Positions 10,660 through 23,547 of a DNA stretch of 64,000 nt are shown here, one piece after another; the first letter of the stretch is position 1, and each line of letters opens with the position of its first letter. The stretch comes from Symsagittifera roscoffensis (lineage: Eukaryota; Xenacoelomorpha; Acoela; Convolutidae), in NCBI RefSeq assembly GCF_963678635.1, contig NC_087068.1, positions 4,203,957-4,267,956 of the forward strand, written 5' to 3'. The notes below the pieces were generated by a model. It was not told where the DNA came from and ran no database searches. It saw nothing but the letters and a program-made list of their open reading frames with translations. A program made the translations under genes and the position numbers.

Positions 10660-13310
10660 TAGGCTAAAAAGGTGATCCTTTCTGATTTTTTTTCACGTTA
10701 AAAACATTTAGTTGATAATTTTCAAGACGAAGCATTCTTCTTTTCAACATATTGTTAAATTATGTGCTCAGCAGCCTCCAAACACACTTCAAGAGAAGGA
10801 AAAAAAAGTTTATTCTTCAATTAAAATATTAGAAACTAGTATTAAAATGATTATTTTTTTTGAATCTGAAATTCAATTGTGATAAATTTGAAAAATTATA
10901 GCAAATTTATAGTTTTTTCATCACAATTCTTGATCTGTCATTTTTTAATCAAAGGTTCTGATTGATGATAAAACCAGCAACAACCGAATTCAACTTGTTG
11001 TGAAATTTTCAATGGAAATAGATCCAAAAATCTTTAACCTACAGTAAAAACATTGGTTGCAAGTTTGTGGAGATATTGGTTGCGATAAATTTGTGGTAAA
11101 AGTGCATAATATGCGCTAATGCGTGGTCAAGTATTTGTTAAAAAATTGTGAAAAAATTGGAGATTTATAAAACCTGGACTATTTGAAAGGCTTTGTGTAG
11201 TTACCATTTTAGAGTTTTTCTTGTTTAGTGCTTGTAAAGTATTCGTAGAGTAGTGAGTCGTTAAGCAGATAATGGAGGCTGATTTATTAAGAGTTATGGT
11301 GTACTACTGGTTAGTAAAAGAAATTGATAACTGATCTGGAAAATATAAAAAAACCTTTTAAAATTTCAAGTTAATAGTGTACATCATTCTCAATCAAAAT
11401 TTGGAGTTGAAACAGCAATATCAGCTTTCAAAATCATTCGACGAGTTTTAGCAAAAATTTTATTGTAATAAATTTGCTTTCTAATAAATGAATTTTGTTG
11501 AAATAATAAATTTTCTGTCTAAAATTCAATTTTTAATTAAAATTTTGTTCAAACTGGATTGAGTTGGAAATTAGTAGATGAAGCAGAAACTGAGAAAATA
11601 AAAAATTGAGACAAAAACTCAGGTTAATTCGTTGAGATTTTTGAGATATTTTTACTAAAATTTAGCTTATGAATTATACCTTGAGAAAAAATCCAACATA
11701 ATAAATCTCAAAGGTTGATCTTTATGGGTAATTTATTAAAAAAATTGTTATTATTTGGTTTATTAGGAAAATTTAAATGAGAATTCATTCAGATGTTTGG
11801 AGGATAATTCTTGTGAAGTAAACCAAACCCCGAATATGATCGTTTCGAAGATGATACATAAAGCAGAAATCAAAAATTTGCTTTCGAGATCTACATTTCA
11901 TTATTTTGGATTCAAAAAAATTTGATGTAGAACATTTGTTGGAGATAATAATCTCAAGCTTGCTGAAAATTTCTATGCAAACCTAAACATTAACAAGAAA
12001 ATTTCAATGAGACACAGTAAAAGTTTAGTTCTGGTCAGCTTCTTTTTTTTTTCAATTGGAAGAAAAACGTTGAACTATATTTTTTACGTAAAAAACTTTG
12101 TATATTTATTCAATTGCTAGAGTTTGCAGCTTGATTACTTTTCTTTAAACAATTTTTTTTGAGAACAGCTTTTTAAGAAGTTTATAAATGTTGCAGAAAT
12201 ATCGAACTAAGTTCCCTTGTGTATTTCTATTTCGGAAGGTTATTAGATTATAACCAAAAGAGATGCTCCTTATTTGTTCTAAAAGCTCAACGTAAAATTA
12301 CACCTTTATATTCTCATTTTGTACATGGGCTTTTGAATGCTTGAAAAAGCACCAATTTTTTCTCACTCAGACATTTTTCAAGGAAACTTCCGCCAAAAAT
12401 CAAGAATTAAACGCGATTAAATAACTACTTTGCAAGAAAAGTGATAGTTAATAATCCCAAAAGTTGTGATTTTGCTGAATCAGTTTTCAGTACCAACTAA
12501 ACAAAGGAATCTAAAGGAGAACAAGTACAAATTACATGGTAGTAATTAGAGGTTATCTGTTCTTATTTTATCTCTGCCAGCTAATTTTTTGTTCAATTGA
12601 TACTCTTTTCTTCGAAATTTCTTAGTTCTGACTAACTTTTCTTGCAAAGTGAGTTCGACAGAGAAAACATGCATTGAGCAGAAAGCAAAGATAAACTTAA
12701 GACGTTGAAAATTTTTATGCAAAAAAAACATAAAAATTATGTTGAAGACGCAACAGAGAGATAATCATCAGTTTTGAAGAAGGTTTTTTTTTGTTGAATA
12801 TCATACAATCTAATACTTTTTAAGGAAAAAATTACCCCAATTTTAGTCACTTTCAGTAGTAAAATAACCAATTCTATTCAATGATCTGAAATTTAGTATT
12901 ATGAATCATGTTAAAAGCTTCTCAGGAGTTATAATTATTGTACAAAATTGGGTAAATCTTTGAGAAAAACTCAGAAGGAGTTGGCTCATGGAGTTTGATC
13001 TAGAAGTTTCAATGAATATTGCGCTTATTGTTCAACTGAAATGAGATTATTGAGTGAATTCTCCTTCATAGGACAAAAAACACCAATTAATTACACAAAT
13101 GAAAATTGATTAATTTTTACTTTATCGAAAATTACGTTTAATTACCCGAGAAATCCGAAATTTCCATTTTGATTCAGCTAATATGGGCTTGATATGTTCG
13201 GAGCAATATAAAATTCGCTTTTTAGCTCAAACTAGGCTAAACTGTATCGTATTTCATTTTTTTGAGAGATCCATAAAATACAATTTGAGCTTATTTTAAA
13301 CTCTACACGT
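10660..13310. other. 2.6-kb AT-rich intergenic region
   Basis: I see no convincing gene on either strand. The only ORF of note (12546-12731, minus, 61 codons) is Lys/Phe-rich and matches the base composition. No RNA gene or terminal inverted repeats were noticed. Confidence 0.5.
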
Positions 13311-13344
13311 ATGTATTTTTTTCAATTAAATCAGAAGCAACAAA

Positions 13345-13497
13345 AAACAAGCCAAAAACTTGGGATTTCTGCAATTCTTTTCAAAAACTTGATTTTTTTA
13401 ACAATTTTTTTCCTAAAACTTCAAAATTTTTGCAATTTTTCACAAAAACTTGAAATTTTTGCAATTTTTTCCAAAATTTTGACTTTTTTGAAGTTTC
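13345..13497. repeat. Low-complexity tandem repeat (~40 bp, AT-rich)
   Basis: Three to four diverged units share a word like AAAACTTGAAATTTTTGCAA followed by a T-rich tract. The ORF at 13311-13502 is a by-product of the repeat. Confidence 0.6.
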
Positions 13498-13800
13498 AGT
13501 AGGTTTCAGCGTAGTTTCAGCTAGATTGAGTAGTGTTTCAAAAAATAAGATTATCTAATGAAATAGGTATTAAGTCAGAATAAATCAAGTTTTATCGTGT
13601 TTTGAAGTTTTTTGAAAAATTTATCAATTTTTTCGATGAAAATTTCCAATTTTTGCCAATTTTACCATTGACTTACCATGAGACAAAACCATAATAACTT
13701 CATTACCCAATCTACACGTAATACTTATAAATTATATAACGCGTGCCGAGATTTTTGCGAAAATACTAGACATTTCCACACAAAATCCAAAAAAAAAACG

Positions 13801-14000
13801 NNNNNNNNNNNNNNNNNNNNNNNNNNNNNNNNNNNNNNNNNNNNNNNNNNNNNNNNNNNNNNNNNNNNNNNNNNNNNNNNNNNNNNNNNNNNNNNNNNNN
13901 NNNNNNNNNNNNNNNNNNNNNNNNNNNNNNNNNNNNNNNNNNNNNNNNNNNNNNNNNNNNNNNNNNNNNNNNNNNNNNNNNNNNNNNNNNNNNNNNNNNN
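13801..14000. other. Assembly gap (200 N)
   Basis: Exactly 200 unknown bases, a conventional gap size. The 5' part of element copy B (leader, gag, protease, RT) is missing, because copy B is first recognisable in the integrase region right after the gap. Linkage across this point is therefore not proven by sequence. Confidence 0.98.
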
Positions 14001-15480
14001 CATTCCTTACTTAAAAAGGCATGCAGGATCTGAAAAAAAAATTTTTTTTTTCAGATCCTGCATGTAATTTCAATCAAAACTTTTGCTTTCCAAATGCACA
14101 GATTTGGATAAAAGTCTTAAGCAACGATTTCGATAAAAACTTGTGCAATGGTTTGGATAAAAGTCCTAAACAACCAGCAGAAAAACAAGATTTTAAAAGT
14201 TGAAGTCTATATTTCAACCATAGAAAATCATTTGACACAAAAGGACCTATATCATCTTCATCAGAAGGAAATCCATACCTCCTTATGGTAAGAGTTGATG
14301 CATTCACTCACTATGTAGCACTGAACCCTGTACCTCATTGTGATGCTTATTATGCATCTACAACACTTTCCAAACACTGGATAGCAAATTTTGGATTACA
14401 AGAAATCCTTGTCACAGATAACGGCATTGAATTTATAAACAATGAATTCATCACACTATGTCACTTTTATAACAATAAACATAAACACTGAACATCTCAT
14501 GCCCATGGATAAATGGTTTTAGTCTAAATTATGAACCGTTCCCAACAAGAATATATCTGATGTATATTAAATGGAAATGACACAAAAAACCGAACAGTCA
14601 ACTCACGTAAAGCTATTCCCACTAGCATATAATCCACAAATAAAAAACAACTCTTGAATTATCATCAAATGAAATAGTTTTTAATCAAAAACCACGAAAA
14701 CCAAAAATGTTTACAGCAAACTCATCAAAAAAAGCACAGGGTTTTTGTCAATTTAAAAAATTTTCAATTTATTACAATTTACCACTTCATACACACGATG
14801 AAGATCATTTTCATCACCCAAAATTTTTAAAATTAGTCTCTGGAAGATATACAAAATGGATTTTATACCGAGATAAAAAAAAACATAACAAAAATTACCC
14901 AAAAACTGCTAAAACCTTATTACAAAGACAAAATGTTTAATTCCAAATAAATTCAGGTTTTAAATCAGCAAAAAAATAAAAATAGAAATATATACTTTTA
15001 ACGCCAAATTTTATAATACAAAAAGGAATATCTGAAAAATGCAACCTATCCGAAAAGGACTTTTTCAAATAATTGAAAAACTTATAGCGTTACATATAAA
15101 CTTATCTGTCCCAACTAATCGATCCCGAAACAATCTTTTACCATACTATCCAAAAGATTCGTCCTTTGCGAATTCACGCAATTGTTTTCCCTTGCAGAAC
15201 TAAATTTTGTTGAAAAATTTATAAATACTAATAAACAACAAACAACGCAAAATTTCAATCAATTTTTGTTTTCACCAAAGAACCAAAAAAAAATCCATTG
15301 CAAACACTCAAAAAGATCACAATAAAAATTCTCAAAAACAAAGGATCATTTGTAAACTAGAAGAAAAAAACTAAATTTAAAAAAATACAACAACGCCAAC
15401 CATCGCGCCTCAGTAATCAACCACGAAACGACCAACAAAAATCTTCATTCCACAATCTAAAATATTAATGAAAGTAAAAC
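14001..15480 (+). pseudogene. Integrase and C-terminal pol relic of element copy B
   Basis: Translation in several frames follows the integrase of copy A. It starts at the HHCC zinc-binding region, runs through the catalytic core (a well-preserved stretch at 14285-14491 with VDAFTHYVALNPVPHC and TDNGIEFINNEF), and reaches the GPY-type C-terminal segment near 15040 and the basic pol tail near 15440. Many stops and frameshifts break it, for instance a stop after KHKH at 14489-14491 where copy A continues toward the catalytic glutamate. It is clearly non-functional. It reads on into the other copy B relics in the same order as copy A. Confidence 0.9.
14020..14064. repeat. Perfect inverted repeat with 22-nt arms beside the gap
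   Basis: The left arm 14020-14041 (CATGCAGGATCTG plus nine A) is followed at once by its reverse complement 14042-14064 (ten T plus CAGATCCTGCATG). In copy A the homologous integrase sequence has only the left-arm version, so the right arm is an inserted fold-back copy. Its position 20 bp from an assembly gap makes a template-switch or assembly artefact likely. Confidence 0.9.
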
Positions 15481-16500
15481 TTCAGAAACCCTCTAAGATA
15501 ACTAAGATATATTTGTCATACATTGAAAACTCTTTCTACAGAATCTTCGAATCTCAATCTTGAAGTGAGTAGTCCAAATTCAGCCTATGAAAATCCTTTC
15601 AAACATCGCCCTATTTCCACACCACTATCAATAGCCGACAAACATCTAACTTCAAACAGATCTCGAACTGTAATTGAAAGAAATGCACGTCAAAAAAAGC
15701 AATACCCTTATATTTGACAACTTAATTAAAAGTTATATTGTTACAACACTCTCCTATCATTCAGAGCATCAACAGTATTGTCTCAATTTATACCCCATAG
15801 TTTCCCAAAAGGGAAATAGCAATCAAGCCTAAAAACAGATATTAACATGATCTTTTAGCCTAAGACGATATATCTCTCAAAAAATCCTTAGACATCCAAT
15901 AAATAAAAACAAAACTAGGAACCTCATTCTTAACCCTCCAGATTTTACTTCACCATAAACTCTCCATATCCAACCCGCTTGTCAAAAATCAATAAACAAT
16001 CCGAGCACACTTGGTTTCCGAACCACGAAAAAATATATATTTCGACGTAACAAATTATTTTCAAAAAGCTTCTTTCGAAACCAGTCCCTTACTCTAAATT
16101 ATTCTTTTCAACTTTCATTTTATTTTTTGCGACAATTCTACAACTTTGTATTTTTTTATCACCGACACTCTAGTAATAGCATTCCTTCTTTTCATAAATT
16201 TTTGCAGTATCTTCGTATTTTTCTTTTCCTCAAAGAAAACTTACCAAAACTTGTCAAAAGTCATTGACCCGCCTCCTCAGGTACGAGATTTCAAAAACTT
16301 TTTAAATGCTAAGACACTTATTTAATAATAAAGACATATCTCTTCTTTTTGTAATTTTTCTCACCTTTCTAGTTTCCCTAATTTTAACAAGATGCAATTG
16401 CATAAAAAGGCACTAAACACATTCGCAATAGCATCAACACTCCTAATCATTTTTATAAACGCTTACTTTGTACAACATAGGTTTAATTAAGAAAATAGAA
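15480..16500 (+). pseudogene. Copy B relic of the pol-env spacer and small membrane ORFs
   Basis: Sequence between about 16130 and 16490 aligns by eye with 33440-33830 of copy A, where the two small hydrophobic ORFs lie. The word CAGGTACGA (16277) matches CAGGTACGA (33605) and the Ile/Phe/Leu-rich coding continues, but the ATG codons and frames are broken. The preceding part (15480-16130) resembles the copy A non-coding spacer after pol. Confidence 0.6.
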
Positions 16501-16529
16501 CAAACTTCACAACATAACCAAGATTGCTA

Positions 16530-17660
16530 ATCAACAACCCATTAAACAATCCCCACCAACCACTACATCCCAAGGCCCCCCAACAACACCAACATCTAGT
16601 CAAACAACAACTCAACCCCAGTCATCTACACGCATTTCATTTCAAGAAAATCCTTATAAATTTGAAGAAAGACTCGCATAGTTGTCTGAAGCTTTGATAC
16701 CAGCTATTCGCTGTGCACCCCTAAGTGAACCACAATACGAACCAACATATAGCAGCTACCCTTCGCTCCAAAAGGATCTTAATAGAACTAGACGCCCAAG
16801 CCAAAATCAAAATCTAACATCTACATTAGATAGACAGATTATTCATCCTCAAAGGAATAGAAACTTTGCAATACATAGTAGAGTTCATTTTAATTACTTT
16901 CATCACCATCTTGAAATCATTTAGACCTTTCTAGTAATACATTCCAAAGTACCCCCCTTCACTCCCAACAAACTCTCAACAAAACACCCCATAGACTCCA
17001 TCAAATTATTTAGGATCAACACCAACCCCCGAACAAATTCGTGAGAATCTTTTTAATCCCCCCACTTCAACACAACGTCTTCCACATTGGATGAGTTAAG
17101 CATTCTCTCAAGTCGAACCACATTCAAAAAACGAACACATAAATATTTCATCCGATACCTCCATGTCATTGCCACAACCCTATCACTATCAATCAACACC
17201 TTCAATAGCAGGTCAAACACCAACCACTACGTTTCCACTAAATTTCGCTACAGTTTTAAACGATCGAAATCGTGAACTATTAGCGACGAATATTCCTTTA
17301 CGTTTAGATTGGAATACATTTGTAGCACCCCTCCCCTATTTGGACAACATCTTGATAGTAACAGACTACATACCTTACAGTATAGAAACGACATCCACGA
17401 AGACATACAAGAAAATAATACACAAATTCTTAATCAAAATAACTTGACCCTTATATTTGAAATAACAGTAAAACTATAAAGTTTAGTTCATCGTCCACTA
17501 CCACTAGCTCCACCAAAAATAACAGCTCAATCTTTGCCCCCTCCATTCAATTAAACAGAACTTATCTACAAATACGATAGATCTACAAAAAAGACACTAG
17601 GCTACATTACATTTTACAACCCATATTCAAGATTATCTTAAACAAGTATCTTTTAAAAGT
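16530..17660 (+). pseudogene. Copy B relic of the ATG-less 378-codon ORF
   Basis: Shared peptide words with copy A 33825-34961 include TRISFQ(E/D)NPY, EPTY, INRQ-IIHP-type and the C-terminal LRLDWNTF (near 17300). They are spread over three frames with stops. The fact that an amino-acid-level match can be followed despite the decay supports the view that the ATG-less frame in copy A is truly coding. Confidence 0.7.
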
Positions 17661-17689
17661 GTTCTTTCTTAAAAAAAACTATCTCCCCT

Positions 17690-20182
17690 TGTACTTTCAG
17701 AACCTTCATCTCATCAAAATCCTTCCCCTCGTACACGACCACAAGATCTCCTGGTTACACATTATGATTGTGAAGAGAATCAACAAAAAACACTACATAA
17801 TTAAGCAATCAATCAAGTAGCGCAATGTGAATCCGAACCACAAGACATAAAATCAACAAGTATAGTAGCAACATTTTACTCAAAAGCACGAGCTACAGCT
17901 CTAACAGGATAAAAATTCACAGCAAAATAATCAGAGAAAAAAGTACACTAATCACAAGTATCAAATGGAAAAAAAACAGACACGATCAGGGATCCTCTTA
18001 TCAAATCAATATCGAAAGACTTTTGCAGCTTAACCCTGAAGGTTGCGAAAACGAAGACCAACTATTAAAGATAACCAGAAAAAAAGGCACAAGTCGTAAA
18101 TTTGTAAGTTTTCAAGTCTTACCAGACTCTGTGCATCAAGCAAAATTTGAAAGATATCAAGGCCATATTAAGTTCGATCAATATCCGTACCACGGTGCAC
18201 ACGGACGTTTAACATATGATTTACATGAAGAAAAAAGATATCACACATTGGATTCAATTATCCATCAAACTAAAAAGCTGACATAAGAAACAAAGGCTCT
18301 CAAAAAATAATGTTTCCTGATTGGAAAATTCAATTAGAAAAAGTACAATTAACACGTTACTTAAAAGACGATACTATTATGTATCAAGTAAAACGCTTAT
18401 TTTGTAAAAGTGATCAAAGATATTGCGATCCAACCACTGGGACACAGGCAACCGTTTTTTGGTTTCCTGAAGACACGGGTACCACATTTCAAAAAGCTAA
18501 AATCCACGCAAGAATGATAAAATTTCACCAAAAATATTGTTTTGAATCAATCTTTTTCGGAAAAGCCAACCCTGATAAAATAAAATCAAATAAGCAAAAA
18601 CATTAACAATGTCGTTGGTATTGAAAACAAACTAATACGTTTTCAAATTTACCCTGAAACAGAAGTAGCTTGTAAATATCCCAAGCCATTTTTCAAAGCA
18701 CAATACTCAGAAATGCTTGTCAAATAAGAAAAAGACTTCGACATGAAACAGGAAAAATAATTATTGACCCAGCACACCCATATCAAAACCGCAAAGATGC
18801 AAAATCCTCTACCATGCTAACAATTTATGAAAGGACAGGAAATCCTGGCGGAAAACTTCATCCAGAAGATAAATATAGTACACAATTACAAGAACTCTTA
18901 ATTATAAAAAAACACATATTTTGGTGGAATCCACTACGATATACATCTTGAAATGAAATTGGACTTTACATTAGTCGTATTTTTCAACGAGTGTCACTAT
19001 CTGAATTAGAAACACTTCACCATCTATGTGAACTTGAACGAACAGAAAAACTCCAATCACTCGCTCTAGCAGTATTAAAAATACCCTATCCAGGCTTTTT
19101 ACTATCAAGAATTAGATCTAACTTCATCAATTATGAAAAAAATATCCTATGGTATTACACATGTACAAAGAAATTCTCACCAGTATAGGTTTTCGAAGAC
19201 AAAAGATGTTACAAACGAATTCCTTTATTCTATAAAAATAAAGTATAAATTGTAAATACACTGTCACGACGCACATATTTCTGGGAAACAGTTGTCCCAC
19301 GTGGATCTGAAAATAGCCACAAGGAAGTACAGGTGAACCCTAACGAAGATAAATGTGGTCTTCTTACCCCATACCCTACATTACTGCCACCATTGAAGAA
19401 ATTTTTACTTGAAAGCATATGCGCAATAGCACGCAATCCTAACATACACTTACAATCAATAGGTAATTATTCCAGATCCGATATACAACGTCACATTAAG
19501 CACAGCAATTCCAGAACTTATCATAAAATCGGAGACAATCAATTGACCAAAATTTGCGAAAAATAGCTGAAACAGCAGGATTCTCAGATGTTTACACACA
19601 AGACTACAGCGGATATTTTGAAGATATTAAAGAATACATATGTCTCAACAGTGAAAAATATTATCCAAAAGATATCTCACGAACTAACATCTTCAGTTTT
19701 GTCAACCTAAAAAAGGAACTCCTAGCTTTTCTAGGATGTCCCTACTATATAATAAATATATTGACTATATTAGACCCCATTTTATTTTTTTTGGATTTAT
19801 CTTGTCACTGTTAAAAGGAATCTATAACACACAGGTGCCATACATACACAGGTAAACAAACAAGCAAGTGTAGCTCGCATTTTATTTGCAGGATTTTTTG
19901 GAATATTTTCTACCTCAATTAACAAAAATTTTCCTGACGCCCAGACGAGCGAATACAATAAAAAACTAGTATCAATACCAAATGCATATGATACCTCACA
20001 AGACAAAACAAATCCAACACCTACAGCACCGCCACTTTTAAATAGACTACAAAATAATCACCCTCTATCTTTAGTCCCACGAAATTATAGAAACACATTA
20101 GTTTTTACAGAACATACCTCTCAAGGGAATAATTTCCGACAAAGTCCAGCAACTCATATAGCACTCCACCAGTCGAACATTG
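17690..20182 (+). pseudogene. Copy B envelope-like gene relic
   Basis: Broken homologue of the copy A envelope-like ORF. Recognisable blocks include the N-terminal YDCEEN-type cysteine region (17760), a central block with GHIKFDQYPYHGAHGRLTYD (18160), DWKIQLEKVQLTR (18320), the MSLSELETLHHLCELERT-like block (19000), the CYKRIPLFYK-like block (19210) and the DVYTQDYSGYFEDIKEYI block (19580). Frame breaks and stops occur throughout and the start ATG is lost. The stop position matches the copy A stop. Confidence 0.85.
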
Positions 20183-20261
20183 ACGACACAGATAAGCAAA
20201 TAGTAGAACAACCACACGCAACAAATTTTGGTTCTCAAAACAACCATCTTTTTAGCTTACG

Positions 20262-21941
20262 ATGAGCCGACAAAATGGATCCCTGAAACGTTCTTTTTCC
20301 TTCCCATCCAACCTTCAACACCAATCGTCAGGCACATTCCTTGCAGACCTCACCTCTACCAGTTTTTTAACTAACTCAACACGCATGGATTCAGACGACT
20401 CAACACAAAATTTTTTTTTTCAATATCATTTCTAGCTTTAACTACTCCGATATAGAAACCCCGACAAATTCCTTGATTCAGAACCCAGCCCGTCAACATT
20501 TACACGACCACCTTTCCAGCGCCTTACTTCTCAACTTCCCATCGAATCCTCCACCGCCCCCTCTTTTTATACTGATGCTGCCCCTAATCACCTAGCCCCA
20601 TGACAGATAACCAGTTAGAGCGTGAGTTAGATATTTTTATAACCCAACAACAGCAGCATCATAACACAACAAATGCCTTAACAACTCACCAACTAACACA
20701 CTCTGCCTCAACATCCGAGTCCTCAATTAACCCAACCAATACAGCACCCACTAGAGCCCATAAATTTTTTTAACGAAAACACCACAACCTACACATCAAA
20801 TCCTTATTAGCCGTCCCCGATTATCTTCAACCACAACATACTAGCACAAAATAATTTTTAGTTTATAACTTACCATCAAGGACTCCAAAAATCTACCTAC
20901 TATGCGATCACTAACGATAACCAACCGAACTTCGTCAATGAATAATGACTGTTTCGCATACTTTCTTGGACTTCTTACTATCTCTTCGCTAACCCATTAG
21001 CCCTTCCCTTAAACAACGCCCCCAAAGACAATGAATGATGGCAATAAACTCCTCCATTAACTAATAACTGCAAAGCAATTCACCACAATCGAACTAAACC
21101 AAACTCTTAATCAATTTATAGCACAACTCTCTAACAGATTCTCAATAAATCATTATGACCACGCCATAACTCGTTACATGAAAGACACCCCAAATGAGAA
21201 GGACCTCAAGACTAGCCCTCAACTTACAGAAATTTTTTTAAAATCCGAATATGTATTTCACATAGATAGTACTAACAAAAATTTCGATATTATTATTGCT
21301 ACTGCACTAACAAACACCAAAGCATACGAATTATACTTTAACAAATTACGCCTAAGGAACATGACGCCTAAGCAACATGACCTACACTGCTTGCATGAAA
21401 TCATGTTATGAACAGAGCTAACACACACCTACACACATTACAAATTTATACAACATCATTACACATCTAACACACCAACACGTAACCCACAACACAGATT
21501 TATGTTCATTAATTTAAAATAGACTTCACCATACTTTTTGAATTTCACTTACTGCATCAAAGACTCTTATTTTCACGGCATCCTCCATAATTATGATCCC
21601 ATCTAGTAAGTGTATATAATCTGCCCACTAACCAGATCCTTCCACGTTGACAAATCCCGCCCACTAAATGTCCAGCAAGAACATATACAGCCATTGAAGT
21701 CACCATACTGGAATATATTCATAACACGAAAAATAATCACAATTTATGTAACTTAATCCAGAACACATGTCTTGAATTCTCACTTGAAACAGAAGAACTA
21801 AAGATCATTAGACCACTGGAGCTTTTCTGGACTCTGCTTCAAACTAAAAATATCAGTAGTATGCTTGTAAAACTTATCACATCATCCGATACAATTCGAA
21901 CTAATTTCCCCAACGGAATTTTTGCTGACGACTTTTCGTAA
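20262..21941 (+). pseudogene. Copy B relic of the 597-aa downstream ORF
   Basis: The N-terminus is preserved (MSRQNGSLKRSFSFPSNL, compare MSRQLGSLHRSNSHPTNL in copy A), as is the ATGA stop/start context. The rest is broken but traceable, including the ALTNTKAYELYF and ERDLHC-like blocks near 21300-21390 and the C-terminal LLQTKNI block near 21840. After it a degenerate copy of the 3' UTR intron begins (GTAATTATG at 21938, with ACTAAC near 21961). Copy B ends at 22098. Confidence 0.8.
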
Positions 21942-22098
21942 TTATGAAAATGTTTATTTCAACTAACAAATAAAAGAAAACACTCACCACTCTTCAAGAA
22001 TTTCTGACTTTTCTTTTTAAGAATTCATCAATCAGTCACCTAATAAAACAAAATCCAAAAAAAATCGCAAACTCTTTTTCTAAGCTTTTGAAACTCGG

Positions 22099-22482
22099 TC
22101 TAACTTCATCAATTATGAAAAAAAATATCCTATGGTATTACACATGTACAAAGAAATTCTCACCAGTATAGGTTTTCGAAGACAAAAGATGTTACAAACG
22201 AATTCCTTTATTCTATAAAAATAAAGTATAAATTGTAAATACACTGTCACGACGCACATATTTCTGGGAAACAGTTGTCCCACGTGGATCTGAAAATAGC
22301 CACAAAGAAGTACAGGTGAACCCTAACGAAGATAAATGTGGTCTTCTTACCCCATACCCTACATTACTGCCACCATTGAAGAAATTTTTACTTGAAAGCA
22401 TATGCGCAATAGCACGCAATCCTAACATACACTTACAATCAATAGGTAATTATTCCAGATCCGATATACAACGTCACATTAA
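22099..22482 (+). repeat. 384-bp duplicate of copy B env (matches 19117-19499)
   Basis: This block is identical to 19117-19499 except for one extra A and one G/A change. It shares copy B's own inactivating lesions (the TAG after the CTCACCAGTA word, and the TAA in AAAGTATAAATTG), so it was copied from copy B after that copy had decayed. It abuts the 5' LTR of copy A with no gap. It may be a true rearrangement or a misjoin during assembly. Confidence 0.95.
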
Positions 22483-22892
22483 TGGAACCTGATCTAAACT
22501 ATATTTTATGATTGGATAAATTAAATGTTTTACCAATGTAAAGTATTTAATATTAACCAATCATGATCCATCTAACTAACAACCCACTTATTTGTAAGTG
22601 CTGAAGTTACTTGTAATTTCAGCACCAGAGAGATTTGAATTTAACTTAGAAATTAGTTGGACTCTCCCGAGCACTTCAGCAGCCGCAATAAACCAGTATA
22701 CCCTAGATCTATTGAGCCTAGCAGAGACTAGTTAAACAACCTGAGACTAGATAGTATAAGAGTAAGATTAGGATCGGTATTAGACTAAGAAGTTGCACGA
22801 ATCTATCCGGCCGAAAATAAGATAGCGTGACGAGCAGACGGTGTACCCTATCCGAAATTACTCTATGAGTTATACACTCCAGTCCTAACTCA
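22483..22892 (+). repeat. 5' LTR of element copy A (410 bp)
   Basis: It starts TGGAACC and ends AACTCA (TG...CA). Compared with the 3' LTR (40969-41378) it differs at three positions, about 0.7 percent. It holds a CCAAT box (ACCAATCATG near 22558) and an AATAAA at 22687. No target-site duplication is seen: the left flank ends ATTAA, whereas the right flank of the 3' LTR begins CATGA. A rearranged flank or recombination between copies would explain that. Confidence 0.95.
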
Positions 22893-22894
22893 TC

Positions 22895-22915
22895 TGGTGC
22901 GACCATAAGTCTCGA
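22895..22915 (+). other. Primer-binding site candidate
   Basis: TGGTGCGACC begins two bases after the LTR end, as expected for a tRNA 3' CCA-complementary primer-binding site. I could not assign the tRNA from sequence alone. Confidence 0.6.
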
Positions 22916-22980
22916 ACAAGACCTTACTAGATTAGAATTAACCAAAAATAGATTAGAAATTAGACAAAAACATTTACAAA

Positions 22981-23214
22981 ATGTTATACGACAATAATTT
23001 AATCGAAATGTCTCTCCGACTCAATAGATCAGAGCCAATATTCCGAACCATAATAGAACTACCCGGAATTGGAAGAAGACGACGAACCAAAGACGACATA
23101 CGACAAAGTAGAAACTTGCCGTATAGTTATATGATAGTTCGGCAAAAGCCAGAACAAACTTTTATATTTCGAATACTACTTGCAATGAATTTAGATTTCC
23201 ATTTGCAAACATAA
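22981..23214 (+). CDS. Leader ORF, 77 aa with Arg-rich stretch (uncertain)
   Basis: This 77-codon frame lies in the leader, 90 bp after the 5' LTR. It contains GRRRRTKDDIRQSRN at about residues 31-45 and a Leu/Ile/Phe-rich C-terminus (FIFRILLAMNLDFHL). An arginine-rich motif followed by a leucine-rich segment recalls small RNA-export regulators of complex retroviruses. That is only an analogy and short basic ORFs arise by chance. Another short open frame with heptad Leu spacing immediately precedes it in a different frame. I did not see an equivalent in copies B or C because neither retains this region. Confidence 0.3.
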   Translation: MLYDNNLIEMSLRLNRSEPIFRTIIELPGIGRRRRTKDDIRQSRNLPYSYMIVRQKPEQTFIFRILLAMNLDFHLQT

Positions 23215-23547
23215 AACCTTGAAGTAAATCTTCAAAATCATTTCAGGCGCTAAACAAAATTAATATTATACAATAACGATTGATAAAAAGATCTAAGATC
23301 GTTTTCCTAAAAAATTCTGCAGTATTATACAAAACATGTTTGAAAAATATTTATTGGAAAATACAAATAAAAATTAGTAGCATGACAATAAATGGTTAGT
23401 AATCATAAATCATCTTGTTGTTCCAGCTTCATTACCTAAAACATAACAGCAATCATCAACTCACTAATATCATCAAAACACTAAATCTTTCCTTTACACA
23501 AATTTAAAACTTTATTAAAACTTAAAGTCACTTAATTTTAAAAACCA

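Noticed and set aside
22213-22428. Minus-strand 71-codon ORF repeated at 19230-19445
   Set aside because: It is antisense to the env relic and its duplicate. The recurrence reflects the 384-bp duplication, not a gene family.
19233-22482. Interpretation of 22099-22482 as an independent fourth element insertion
   Set aside because: It shares copy B's private stops and is over 99 percent identical to copy B, so secondary duplication or misjoin is simpler.
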